A stretch of 64,000 nucleotides of DNA from Ruminococcus sp. OA3 (lineage in GTDB: Bacteria; Bacillota; Clostridia; Lachnospirales; Lachnospiraceae): assembly GCF_022440845.1 (NCBI RefSeq), contig NZ_JAKNTO010000001.1, positions 1,984,001-2,048,000 of the forward strand, read 5' to 3'. Under the pieces are notes generated by a model. It saw nothing but the letters and a program-made list of their open reading frames with translations. It searched no databases and was not told the DNA's origin. Position numbers and translations under genes: made by a program. This document shows, piece after piece, positions 17,897 to 25,994 of the stretch (within the stretch, counting starts at the first letter, position 1; every line of letters starts with the position of its first letter).

Positions 17897-19315
17897 ATGG
17901 CATTAATCAAATGCTCGGAATGCGGAAAAGAGATCAGTGATAAGGCGGCTGCGTGTCCAAATTGTGGTTGTCCGGTAGAGCAACAGGCAGAACAAAGCGT
18001 AAGTGACGTATCGAAACATAATTTGCGGGAAGACAGTCCGCTAGAGAACACCAATAAAGAAGAATCAAGTACTGAAGAAGCGATTGAGAAAACGGTGATA
18101 TCAGAAGAGAGCGAGGCTAAGACAGAAGAAGAGGCACCTGTAAAAAAAGCAATCTCGAAAAAAACCAAAATAATTATTGGTGCGGTAGCTGCTGTTGTGG
18201 TAGTTGCGGTAGTACTGGCAGTTGTCCTGACAAAAGATATGAGAGCATATAATAAAGCTACTGGATTAATGGAAGCTCAATCATGTTCTGAAGCAGTAAA
18301 GCTTTATTCGGAAATTGAGGGGTATAAAGATTCTGCGGACAAAATTGCGGAGTGTAAATACTATATAGCGGCGGGATTAATGGAGGATAAAAGTTACGAA
18401 GATGCTGCCAAAATATTTAATGAAATTTCGAGCTATAGTGACGCAGAAACACGGTATAAAGAATGCCAGTATCAGATCGCGAAGCTTCTGTATGGGAAGG
18501 AGCAGTTTGCAGATGCTGCTGAAATCTATAAGAGCATTGGTGAATATCAAGATGCGAGTAAACTCTTGAAAGACTGTGAGTATCAGCAGACCGTAGATGG
18601 ACAATTTATGAGAGCTTTGACAAAAGGTCTGATAGGCAGATGGGATTATTCGGATGAGGGATATAAAGCAGATAACGATAAAGAATTTGACAAGATGAAT
18701 AGCGCAGAATATACAGAATATATTAGAAAATGTATTGGATTTGAGCAGGATAACGTAAAAAGCTTTGCAGACAAAACATTTACTAATGAGCAGTTTGAGA
18801 AAGATGCAAAAGATTACATTAATATTATTGATAAGTCTTTAAAGGCTGTTGAGTATTATACAATGGATTATACTAAATATAATACGATGTGGAATGATTT
18901 ATATGCAAGACGCTCGGTGCTTATCCGCAAATTTGTAAATGAATACAACTTGAAAGTTGATGAAGAACATCAAAAGACTTTAGACAGTTTTATTAAGGAT
19001 GCTGGAGTTGTGGACGAGCAAAAGGCATTGGAACAAGCTATAAATGAGATGGTGGCTAATTTTACATACGAAGTAACAGACAAAGGATATGGCAGTATTT
19101 ATTATGTGATTAATATGGAAAATACTACAGAAGTAACATTTGAATACTTTGGTTGTGCAGTGGATTTGTTGGATGAAAATGGTACGATTGTTTATACCGG
19201 ATATACGGGAGAAATAAAAAATTTTGTTCCGGGGCAAAAGGCACAATTAGAAGTATACACGGGATTGCAGGGAAGTTCGTTGCAATTTCACCCCAATTAT
19301 TTTGTAGCGCAATGA
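17897..19315 (+). CDS. Membrane protein with N-terminal zinc ribbon and TPR-like repeats
   Basis: 472 residues, start behind GAGGGGGAAA. A zinc ribbon (CSECGKEISDKAAACPNCGC, residues 6-25) is followed by an acidic linker, one transmembrane helix (about 95-117, IIIGAVAAVVVVAVVLAVVL), and three TPR-like repeats of about 37 residues (YSEIEGYKDSADKIAECKYY, FNEISSYSDAETRYKECQYQ, YKSIGEYQDASKLLKDCEYQ). The rest is extracytoplasmic and unassigned, ending in a beta-rich stretch. The layout, cytosolic ribbon plus external repeats, is common in Lachnospiraceae but uncharacterised. It lies 81 bases behind the surface-protein gene with no terminator between, so it may belong to the c-di-GMP-controlled unit. 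Confidence 0.8.
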   Translation: MALIKCSECGKEISDKAAACPNCGCPVEQQAEQSVSDVSKHNLREDSPLENTNKEESSTEEAIEKTVISEESEAKTEEEAPVKKAISKKTKIIIGAVAAVVVVAVVLAVVLTKDMRAYNKATGLMEAQSCSEAVKLYSEIEGYKDSADKIAECKYYIAAGLMEDKSYEDAAKIFNEISSYSDAETRYKECQYQIAKLLYGKEQFADAAEIYKSIGEYQDASKLLKDCEYQQTVDGQFMRALTKGLIGRWDYSDEGYKADNDKEFDKMNSAEYTEYIRKCIGFEQDNVKSFADKTFTNEQFEKDAKDYINIIDKSLKAVEYYTMDYTKYNTMWNDLYARRSVLIRKFVNEYNLKVDEEHQKTLDSFIKDAGVVDEQKALEQAINEMVANFTYEVTDKGYGSIYYVINMENTTEVTFEYFGCAVDLLDENGTIVYTGYTGEIKNFVPGQKAQLEVYTGLQGSSLQFHPNYFVAQ

Positions 19316-19570
19316 GGTCCGGACTTGAAATTAACGAGTGACGGTTATTTTGATCACATGGGCGGTAGAGTAGACTAACCAATGATTTCGATGATGTAAA
19401 CTACCCCGGGGTGGTATGTACCGACTGCCCCGGAAATTCTACAAATACATGCTATAATCACACCAAATTCGGCTTTAGAATAACCGCGCCGAACAAGTCT
19501 GCATTCGACTCCGGATAATCTAAAAATGCACCTTAAAACGTGTACGAATAACCTGTAAATCATTAAAATG
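19316..19570. other. Gap after the surface locus, no clear gene
   Basis: No start-to-stop gene with a ribosome site. A plus-strand frame ending at the TAA near 19519 reads TNDFDDVNYPGVVCTDC onward with several cysteines and could be the tail of a decayed gene. I cannot assign it. Confidence 0.3.
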
Positions 19571-19605
19571 GGCTGAGAGCGTAAAAGCTTTTAGCCTATT
19601 TTTTT
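19571..19605 (+). terminator. Terminator closing the surface locus
   Basis: GGCTGAGAGC (19571-19580) pairs with GCTTTTAGCC (19587-19596), and a T-rich tract ends in seven T residues. Confidence 0.85.
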
Positions 19606-19622
19606 CTTCAAAATTGCGAAAT

Positions 19623-19652
19623 TTGTAACGTTGTTTACATAACATATATAAT
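19623..19652 (+). promoter_or_regulatory. Promoter of the broken XRE regulator
   Basis: TTGTAA (19623-19628) and perfect TATAAT (19647-19652), 18-base spacing. Confidence 0.5.
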
Positions 19653-19778
19653 CACATCTGTTTTGGACAGATCTGGCGAATAGTGTCTATAAAACAATGA
19701 TTTCGCACACAGATGAATTGGCGCCCAGACAGAAAAAAATATTGATAAAGGAGAAATCTCCCTTGAAAAAAAGAAAAT

Positions 19779-20011
19779 ATGCCAGCCCCAACATTCGTTG
19801 TCTCTGATAAAGAAAAAGCTCTGATTGATGAGATTGTAGATCTGAGAAAAGAGCAGAAGATATCCCAAAACAAATTAGCAGATCTGACCGGAAACAGGCA
19901 GCAAGCGATATCACGCATAGAAAATAAGAACACAGCCCGTCTCTCAAACTATTTTGTAGTATGGTAAATGCGTTGGGGTATGATGTTAAAATTGTAAAGC
20001 AAACTGAATGA
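19779..20011 (+). pseudogene. XRE-family regulator, frameshifted
   Basis: The first frame gives a classic HTH_3 helix-turn-helix (EIVDLRKEQKISQNKLADLTG, then QQAISRIENK) and would stop early at 19967. One base is missing at about 19924. In the shifted frame the family tail resumes as HSPSLKLFCSMVNALGYDVK and ends at TGA 20009, where intact HigA-like antitoxins read IENKEHSPSL. The gene is therefore probably inactivated by a one-base deletion. It could be the antitoxin of a lost HigBA pair; no toxin gene is recognisable upstream. Confidence 0.75.
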
Positions 20012-20022
20012 TGACCATCAAT

Positions 20023-20084
20023 AGCAGTTGGCGGTAAAAAACAGCTTCCTTTCAAAGGGAAATCGCCAGCTGCTATTTTGTTTT
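20023..20084 (+). terminator. Terminator after the XRE pseudogene
   Basis: AGCAGTTGGCG (20023-20033) pairs with CGCCAGCTGCT (20064-20074) over 11 bp with one wobble, then ATTTTGTTTT. Confidence 0.8.
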
Positions 20085-20106
20085 CCGAAAAACTTGCCAT
20101 GACTGA

Positions 20107-20217
20107 GGTAAAGAACGCGATCGTTCTCTCTCTACCGATAACAAAGTAGCTAAAAAAGCCGGAGTTGGAACCGGAATCGTTGCTCATTATAACAAAGTAA
20201 TGAAACGAGGCTTTTAA
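20107..20217 (+). pseudogene. Fragment of a ParB/replication-type helix-turn-helix protein
   Basis: An open stretch of 36 codons without its own start reads KERDRSLSTDNKVAKKAGVG and TGIVAHYNKVMKRGF, then TAA. The pattern AKKAGVGTGIVAHYNKVMK is the helix-turn-helix typical of ParB-like and phage/plasmid replication proteins. An in-frame TGA stands directly upstream, so only a remnant is left. It is one more sign that this stretch once held mobile DNA. Confidence 0.5.
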
Positions 20218-20348
20218 TAGTTGAACATATCGCCAAAATTGGATGCATCAAACATACGGACGAATAATATAGAGGTTTTTCACAGTTTTGTGCAAAATCC
20301 GAATGGTGCGAAGTGGATTTATAATATGAAATGGTTTCTAAAAATAGA

Positions 20349-20377
20349 TTGTCAATATAGTCAAAACATGATACAAT
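20349..20377 (+). promoter_or_regulatory. Promoter of the toxin-antitoxin pair
   Basis: TTGTCA (20349-20354), 17 bases, TACAAT (20372-20377), about 31 bases ahead of the antitoxin start. Confidence 0.7.
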
Positions 20378-20407
20378 ATGACTATGAAATATCTAGGAGG
20401 TATCATT

Positions 20408-20686
20408 ATGGGAGCAATAATCAGACCATCATCCGATTTAAGGAATCATTACAACGAGATTTCAAAGCAATGCCGAGAGAATAGAAATCCAGTTATTATT
20501 ACTGTAAATGGACGTGGGGATACAGCGGTACTTGGATTGCAGGAATACTATCAAATGCAGGCAGAACTTGAATTGCTGCGTACACTTGCGGATGCTGAAG
20601 ACGATGTAAGAAATGGAAGGGTCGCGCCAATGAAGAATACATTTGATGATATCAGAAAATCTCTGTTGGCGAGGGAAAACGGATGA
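20408..20686 (+). CDS. Phd/YefM-type antitoxin
   Basis: The start is ATG 20408 behind AGGAGG, giving 92 residues. The N-terminal half has the Phd/YefM fold signature: IRPSSDLRNHYNEISKQCRE, then NPVIITVNGRGDTAVLGLQEY. The acidic C-terminal half should bind the toxin. Such antitoxins also repress their own promoter as a dimer. The stop codon overlaps the toxin start as ATGA. Confidence 0.88.
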   Translation: MGAIIRPSSDLRNHYNEISKQCRENRNPVIITVNGRGDTAVLGLQEYYQMQAELELLRTLADAEDDVRNGRVAPMKNTFDDIRKSLLARENG

Positions 20687-20994
20687 AGTATCAGATCGTG
20701 AGAACAGATAAAGCCGATGAGCAGTTAAAAGACATTATTTTTTACATTGCGGACGATTCAGGAAGCGTGGAAATTGCCTTAAATTATTTGGAAAAAATAG
20801 AGACTGCCATCTGTCGTTTGGAAGAGTTTCCTTATTTTGGAAGTGTGCCAGGGTACTCTATATTGCGCAGGCAGGGTTACAGAGTTTTAATCGTGGAGCG
20901 GCATTTGATATTTTACAAAGTCCATGAAGAAAATAAAATTGTTACTATATATGCTATTGTAGATGGAAGACGAGAGTATAAAAACCTGATCTAA
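20683..20994 (+). CDS. RelE/ParE-superfamily toxin
   Basis: 103 residues, translationally coupled to the antitoxin. The pattern KADEQLKDIIFYIADDSGS, then LEKIETAICRLEEFPYFGSV, YRVLIVERHLIFYKVHEENK and VTIYAIVDGRREYKNLI matches the ParE/RelE fold. A conserved C-terminal arginine and tyrosine are present. Whether it cleaves mRNA (RelE) or poisons gyrase (ParE) cannot be decided by eye. It forms a complete type II module with the preceding gene. Confidence 0.88.
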   Translation: MKYQIVRTDKADEQLKDIIFYIADDSGSVEIALNYLEKIETAICRLEEFPYFGSVPGYSILRRQGYRVLIVERHLIFYKVHEENKIVTIYAIVDGRREYKNLI

Positions 20995-21000
20995 ATAAGT

Positions 21001-21033
21001 AAGAGCCTTGCGGAGCAGATCCGTGAGGCTCTT
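21001..21033. terminator. Bidirectional hairpin between the toxin gene and the minus-strand remnant
   Basis: AAGAGCCTTGCGG (21001-21013) pairs over 13 bp with CCGTGAGGCTCTT (21021-21033). The flanks are U-rich in RNA on the minus-strand side and weakly so on the plus side. Confidence 0.65.
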
Positions 21034-21048
21034 CTATAATTAAACGAG

Positions 21049-21387
21049 TTAAAAAGTTTCTATTTTAGTATTATCTCGGACGGAATTAGTTTTATATTCT
21101 GAAATTAAGGCCTTAAAATCCTGAATAAAATTCTTCTTATTTTCATTAGTCATTTTATGCAGAGAAGAAATATCCTTTTCAATCAGTGAAAAAGTCAAGA
21201 CAGGTTCTTGTTCTTGTATAATATTGTTGATGAAAGGTTTAAGAATATTATTTAAAAAATCAGGTTGTCGATCATTTATGCTTGAAAGAATATCATTTAA
21301 TTTTTTTAGGTTTTTTTGAAATTCAATATCGTAAGGTGCTAGACATTCAACATCATGTTCGGTTAAATCTTGTTTTCTGAGTAATGT
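21049..21387 (-). pseudogene. Gene remnant without a start codon, unknown family
   Basis: On the minus strand 112 codons are open, from directly after an in-frame TAA (21390-21388) to TAA 21051-21049. They read like real protein: LRKQDLTEHDVECLAPYD, then FQKNLKKLNDILSSINDR and further helical, charged sequence. There is no ATG, GTG or TTG with a ribosome site in its first half. It is probably the C-terminal end of a truncated gene. The same frame upstream of the TAA also looks coding-like (EPDTAHDESEKILFEHKF), so the TAA may be a nonsense mutation. Family not recognised. Confidence 0.5.
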
Positions 21388-21507
21388 TTAAAATTTGTGC
21401 TCAAATAATATTTTTTCTGATTCATCATGCGCGGTGTCTGGTTCTAATCCTTGTTCTATAAAAACGGTGACTCTTTTTTTGCTGTGAGTAAAATAATATC
21501 TGAATGT

Positions 21508-21540
21508 TGTAACGAAACTTACACTGCGGACACTTATATA
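21508..21540 (+). promoter_or_regulatory. Possible ECF-type autoregulated promoter
   Basis: TGTAACG (21508-21514) followed by GGACACTTATA (21528-21538) resembles the bipartite promoters of ECF sigma factors (TGTAAC and a CGTC/TAATA-like -10). No housekeeping promoter is evident just upstream. Self-activation by the encoded sigma factor is inferred. Confidence 0.45.
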
Positions 21541-21555
21541 CAAAGGAGGAAAATC

Positions 21556-22044
21556 ATGCAGGATATGGAGCAGATTTATGAAAAATATATGCCACAGGTA
21601 TACAAGTATCTGTTCAGTCTCTGCCATGATACTCATCTGACCGAGGAGCTGACGCAGGAGACTTTTTTTCAGGCAATGAAGTCGATTGACAGTTTCCGGG
21701 GGGACTGTAAACTTTACGTATGGCTGTGCCAGATCGCCAGGAATCTGTGGTGCAGAGAATTAAAGAAAAAGTCAAAAGAAAAGCGGTCTGAGCTAACGGA
21801 AGAAATTCCGGATGCAGGACCGGAGCCGGAACGGTCCGCCATAGAGAAAATTGAGGTTCTTGAGCTGTATAAGCTGCTGCATGCACTGGAGGAACCCTTG
21901 AGGGAAGTCATGTATCTTCGGCTGACGGGCAATTTCAGTTTTAAAGAAATTGGAGAGATTCTGGATAAGGATGAGAATTGGGCGAGAGTGACATTTTACC
22001 GTGGTAAACAGAGAATACGAAAGGAGAGCCGTCATGAAGTGTAA
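21556..22044 (+). CDS. ECF-family RNA polymerase sigma factor
   Basis: The start is ATG 21556 behind AGGAGG, giving 162 residues. Region 2 is IYEKYMPQVYKYLFSLCHDT with LTEELTQETFFQAMKSID and SFRGDCKLYVWLCQIARNLW. Region 4 is LEEPLREVMYLRLTGNFSFK with EIGEILDKDENWARVTFYRG. It overlaps the anti-sigma gene by 11 bases, the standard arrangement for a sigma factor held inactive at the membrane until a signal releases it. Confidence 0.93.
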   Translation: MQDMEQIYEKYMPQVYKYLFSLCHDTHLTEELTQETFFQAMKSIDSFRGDCKLYVWLCQIARNLWCRELKKKSKEKRSELTEEIPDAGPEPERSAIEKIEVLELYKLLHALEEPLREVMYLRLTGNFSFKEIGEILDKDENWARVTFYRGKQRIRKESRHEV

Positions 22045-22609
22045 GATGATTCAGGATTTGCTGCCATTATATATTGATGGTCTGACGAGTGAGGAGAGCA
22101 ATAAGGAAATAGAAAAACATCTGAAGACATGTAAAGAGTGCAGAGAATGCTGCCAGGAGATGAAGGGTGAAATCAATGAGCCGGTGGTCATCAGCGATGA
22201 AGAGATCCATGATGTGGAGCTGCTGAAAAAGATAAAGAAAAGAAAGCGCCGGATGGGAATCGCCGGAGGGATCATCGCTGCGGCTGCACTGATTATGGTT
22301 CTGGCGCTGATGCAACCGAGGACATACAGTAAGGCCCGATATGAAGATGTTACGCTGACGTATGGAACAAGAGGCGATGTCGCGTATCTGACGATGGAGA
22401 CGAAGCCGGGATATGATATTGTGTTTACCGGAGCAAATTCATATTTAAAAGTATTATCCGTAGAGAAATCTTTTGATATGGGAAAAGGCAGCATGGGATG
22501 GGAAGAAGAGATTGGGCCGGAAGATGAGCCATGCAGATGGACGATTGAATTCTCGGATAAGATTGTTGTGTTTGAAAACGGGGAACTGGTTGAAGAAAAA
22601 GATAAGTAG
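22034..22609 (+). CDS. Zinc-finger (zf-HC2) anti-sigma factor, membrane-bound
   Basis: The start is ATG 22034 behind AAAGGAGAG, giving 191 residues. The N-terminal anti-sigma domain has the HxxxCxxC zinc motif (HLKTCKEC). A transmembrane helix follows (about residues 75-95, GIAGGIIAAAALIMVLALM), then an external domain of about 95 residues. It should sequester the upstream sigma factor. The external signal is unknown. Confidence 0.88.
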   Translation: MKCKMIQDLLPLYIDGLTSEESNKEIEKHLKTCKECRECCQEMKGEINEPVVISDEEIHDVELLKKIKKRKRRMGIAGGIIAAAALIMVLALMQPRTYSKARYEDVTLTYGTRGDVAYLTMETKPGYDIVFTGANSYLKVLSVEKSFDMGKGSMGWEEEIGPEDEPCRWTIEFSDKIVVFENGELVEEKDK

Positions 22610-22611
22610 AA

Positions 22612-22647
22612 AGCGAAAAACCCTGTTTTCATACAGAGTTTTTCGCT
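22612..22647. terminator. Shared terminator of the sigma operon and the hybrid kinase gene
   Basis: AGCGAAAAACCCTG (22612-22625) and CAGAGTTTTTCGCT (22634-22647) form a long hairpin with A- and T-rich arms between two convergent genes. It can serve both strands. Confidence 0.8.
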
Positions 22648-22657
22648 GATTCTTCTG

Positions 22658-25600
22658 CTATATCTTCCGGAAAGCCTTCTCAAGTCTCTCAAGAAGTTTC
22701 TGATAATCAATCGGTTTTGATATGTGGTCGTTCATACCGGCGGCAAGGGACCTGTTGATGTCCTCGGGGAAGGCATTGGCAGTCAGTGCGATGATCGGGA
22801 TTGCGGCGGCCTGTGGGTGAGTGCTGCTTCGGATGCCGCGTGCTGCAGTGTAGCCGTCCATGACGGGCATCTGCAGGTCCATCAGGATTACCTGATATGT
22901 TCCCGGTTCAGATGCGGTAAACATATTCAATGCCTCCAGTCCATTTTCGGCGGTGGATACAACCATACCGGCCTGAGAAAGAATGGTCTGGGCGATTTCC
23001 ATATTCAGCGCATTATCTTCGACCAGAAGGATGCGCCTGCCGGTCAGGCAGGTATCCGTCAGTGCTGGGGCAGGACATCCGGGTGTATCAAAATTTTTAA
23101 ATTCTTCAGGGGAGGAGTCTGCGGGCATGGCAATATTCAGATTTAAAGTCACGACAAATCGGCTTCCGACACCCGGTTCGCTTTCGACGCGGATATCTCC
23201 CTGCATGGCAGATACAATTCCCTGCGCGATGGACATTCCGAGACCGGTACCCTGAATATGCTGTGATTTAGCGTTTTCAGCGCGGGAAAAGGGTGCGAAG
23301 ATATAATCCAGAAATTCCCTGTCAATTCCGATCCCGTTATCTTCTACCGTAAAGACAAAACATCCCGCTGATTGTGACTGGCTGGATACTTCCTGCACAG
23401 TCAGGCTGATCTGCCCTCCTTTTGGAGTGTACTTGACGGCATTGTCACCGAGGTTGATCAGAAGCTGGCGGATACGGCTGCTGTCGCCGAGCAGATGATC
23501 ATGACTGACGTCCAGGGTATTAAAAGTTATATGCTGTTTTTTGCTGATGGCATCTGTACGGATCATAGCGTAAACTTCCTGTATCAGTTCGTTCAGGGAA
23601 AATGGTTCTTCCATCAGTTCCAGCTTACCCTTCTCAATCTTTGACATATCCAGAATCTCATTGATCAGATGCAGAAGATGGCGGCTGGAAAACTGGATTT
23701 TATCCAGGCATTCCTTTACCTTATCAGTGTCATTGACCTGTGAGAATGCAATGGAGGTCATACCGATTATGGCATTCAATGGGGTACGGATGTCATGGGA
23801 CATCTGAGCCAGAAAACTGCTTTTTGCTTCATTTGCCTGCTTGGCTGTCTCGTATGCTGCCAGCAAAGCCTTGCGGTTCTGCTCTTCCAGCTCCTTTTCC
23901 TCTTCTACACTGTGTGCTGCCAGAATGATCCGGGTTGGAATGCCGCTGCGGCTTTCCGCAAGAATGATATGTACTCTCATCCAGCCGAAATAACCGCCAT
24001 AGTTCCGTCTGAATTCCAGTGCATAAATGGTTTCACCGGCATTGATCCTGCGGATGATTTCACGTGTGGACAGATCCTTTGCAAATTTCTGCTGATCATC
24101 CCTGTAAATGGCACGTTCTGTGTAAACGTTTTTCAAATAAGCGTAGCTGTCTGAAGTATCGATGTATTCTTTCAGATCCTCTGAAAGCGCAAATGACTGA
24201 AAGGTGTCATTTTCGAGGTCAACATAAAAGACAGAGTGATAGAAAGAAGAAAGGCCTCTGATGATATTCTGATATTCAAAATAGAGCTTCTTTCGCCGGT
24301 TCTCCTCCAGCTCCTCCAGCTTCTGTTCAGTGATATTCATATTTGCAAAGATGACTTTTGTGACCTGTCCGTCGATCATTTCAGAGATGCTGAAACGTGA
24401 GCGCACCCACTCTACGCCGTGGGAATAAATTCGCCTGAAGTCGATATCATATACAGGCTGTTCCGGTGACAGGACCTGCCTGAGAAATTCCGGACTGCCG
24501 GCTCTGCGCATTTTTTCCTGATCATCAGAAAAAACATGCTGCTGTACAAATTTTTCATAATAAGCGGAGAGGCTTCCCATGGGAAAGGCGTTTTCCTCGA
24601 TGATGGCGGACTCCTGCCAAATAGGCTTTTCCATATCGTTTACAAGGTCAAAGATATAGATCGAGTAATAACACTGGCACAGATTCGACAGTACTTGCTC
24701 CCGCTGTTCGGCTTCCTGTCTGTTGTCTGCATTCCTCAGGGTGAAAAGTATCCGTTCCTCCATATCCTGAAGAATCCGGGATGAATAATAGCGGTAGTAA
24801 TGCAAAATGCCATTTTCATCATACAGACGAAGAGAACCTTCCATATAGCCGCACGTCTGATAACTGGAGGGACTTAAAATACGTTCAAATTCCTGCCGGT
24901 CTTCCATAGGCATTAACGGAAGGAGCTGCCGGTAAAAATCATCGAATCTCCCATACTGAGACAGATGCAGAAGTCTTCCGGAGTAGTGGATGCAGTGGTA
25001 TTCTGCCTTTTCCGTATTGATGTTCAGCGCAAGCTTATAAATCTGAGAAAATGCTGTCTGGGACGCAGCATCGTCAATCCGCCTTTCAATTTCCCTGTCC
25101 TGCTCATCAAATGCAGCGATCACCCATGGGTATTCACAGGAATAATGCATGGAAGGAACTATCAGGAGCCGTCGCCAGTTTCCGCAGCTGTTCCGGTAAA
25201 GGGTCTCAAAGCGGGTTTCCCCCAGGCTGAGATGCTCCAGGATATTTTGGACATCGGTAAGCTCGAGCAGCAGTTCTCTGTATTCCGGTGCAGCCTCAGC
25301 ATTTACATAATTTTGAAAAAATGTTTGAAAATTGGAATACGTTGCTGACTGCCGCTGGAATTTTTCCGGAAGCTTCATAACCTTGAAGCTCTGATCGGCC
25401 ACATTGCACAGCAAAATGCCGGTATAATTCTCACCAAGAGTCTGTATGACGGTATCGAATTCATGCTTCATCACAGTGGTGTCAGTAATATTCTGGTGAT
25501 AGCCTCGCAGACAGACACCTTCAGTATAATTCCAGTCACGAATGCCTCCGCAGCGGATATAGATTCTTCCATATGTGGGGTGAACCCAAGGATACTGCAC

Positions 25601-25858
25601 CTCAGAGCGCTCATTTGCGCAAAGCTTTTTAACGGCGGATTCCACAAGCGGATAATAATCCGGCTCTATCCGTTCATACCAGAACTGATAACAGTTTTCG
25701 GGAGGGAGTTCTTCCTGAAGCCCCAGTAATTCAAGCATCGCGCCGTCAACATACATCCGGGGTTTTTTGTTTTCCTCCAATTCAATGACCCACAGGCCTG
25801 TCCGCCCTTCGTGCAGTACTTCCTGTATTTTTTTTATATCGTTAAAATAGTCGGGCAT
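22658..25858 (-). CDS. Hybrid sensor histidine kinase/response regulator with PAS-like repeats
   Basis: The start at ATG 25858 is chosen because AAGGAG stands 10 bases ahead, while the ATG at 25900 lies inside the -10 box. The protein has 1066 residues. About 670 N-terminal residues form several PAS-like sensor units without obvious membrane helices, so sensing is probably cytosolic. A HisKA domain follows with H688 (MSHDIRTPLNAIIGM), HATPase_c (LINLGDNAVKYTPKGG, EDNGIGI, GTGLGMSIAQG), and a C-terminal receiver domain with D994 (ILMDLQMPVMDGYT). No Hpt or output domain is present, so the phosphate must leave to a partner or the receiver must act by itself. Ligand and partner are unknown. Confidence 0.92.
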   Translation of the reverse strand: MPDYFNDIKKIQEVLHEGRTGLWVIELEENKKPRMYVDGAMLELLGLQEELPPENCYQFWYERIEPDYYPLVESAVKKLCANERSEVQYPWVHPTYGRIYIRCGGIRDWNYTEGVCLRGYHQNITDTTVMKHEFDTVIQTLGENYTGILLCNVADQSFKVMKLPEKFQRQSATYSNFQTFFQNYVNAEAAPEYRELLLELTDVQNILEHLSLGETRFETLYRNSCGNWRRLLIVPSMHYSCEYPWVIAAFDEQDREIERRIDDAASQTAFSQIYKLALNINTEKAEYHCIHYSGRLLHLSQYGRFDDFYRQLLPLMPMEDRQEFERILSPSSYQTCGYMEGSLRLYDENGILHYYRYYSSRILQDMEERILFTLRNADNRQEAEQREQVLSNLCQCYYSIYIFDLVNDMEKPIWQESAIIEENAFPMGSLSAYYEKFVQQHVFSDDQEKMRRAGSPEFLRQVLSPEQPVYDIDFRRIYSHGVEWVRSRFSISEMIDGQVTKVIFANMNITEQKLEELEENRRKKLYFEYQNIIRGLSSFYHSVFYVDLENDTFQSFALSEDLKEYIDTSDSYAYLKNVYTERAIYRDDQQKFAKDLSTREIIRRINAGETIYALEFRRNYGGYFGWMRVHIILAESRSGIPTRIILAAHSVEEEKELEEQNRKALLAAYETAKQANEAKSSFLAQMSHDIRTPLNAIIGMTSIAFSQVNDTDKVKECLDKIQFSSRHLLHLINEILDMSKIEKGKLELMEEPFSLNELIQEVYAMIRTDAISKKQHITFNTLDVSHDHLLGDSSRIRQLLINLGDNAVKYTPKGGQISLTVQEVSSQSQSAGCFVFTVEDNGIGIDREFLDYIFAPFSRAENAKSQHIQGTGLGMSIAQGIVSAMQGDIRVESEPGVGSRFVVTLNLNIAMPADSSPEEFKNFDTPGCPAPALTDTCLTGRRILLVEDNALNMEIAQTILSQAGMVVSTAENGLEALNMFTASEPGTYQVILMDLQMPVMDGYTAARGIRSSTHPQAAAIPIIALTANAFPEDINRSLAAGMNDHISKPIDYQKLLERLEKAFRKI

Positions 25859-25898
25859 ATAACAGGAACTCCTTTCTCTCAAACTATATGATTCTTCC

Positions 25899-25927
25899 AT
25901 TTTATGCTATTCCCGGTGTTGTTGCAA
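25899..25927 (-). promoter_or_regulatory. Promoter of the hybrid kinase gene
   Basis: Minus-strand TTGCAA (25927-25922), 17 bases, TAAAAT (25904-25899). The -10 overlaps the upstream in-frame ATG, which supports the downstream start at 25858. Confidence 0.65.
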
Positions 25928-25965
25928 GTTTCCTGATGAAAAAGTTCAGAAAACGTATTCTATAA

Positions 25966-25994
25966 TTGAGAAATGGAAAAAATTGTGGTAGAAT
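25966..25994 (+). promoter_or_regulatory. Promoter of azlCD
   Basis: TTGAGA (25966-25971), 17 bases, TAGAAT (25989-25994). The leader up to 26080 has a small CCCGA/TCGGG hairpin near 26026 of unknown meaning. Confidence 0.6.

Noticed and set aside
20221-20484. 87-codon plus-strand frame before the antitoxin gene
   Set aside because: It runs through the toxin-antitoxin promoter and into the antitoxin in another frame, with no ribosome site or family pattern.
22051-22710. 219-codon minus-strand open frame opposite the anti-sigma gene
   Set aside because: Serine- and isoleucine-rich shadow that also runs through the shared terminator.
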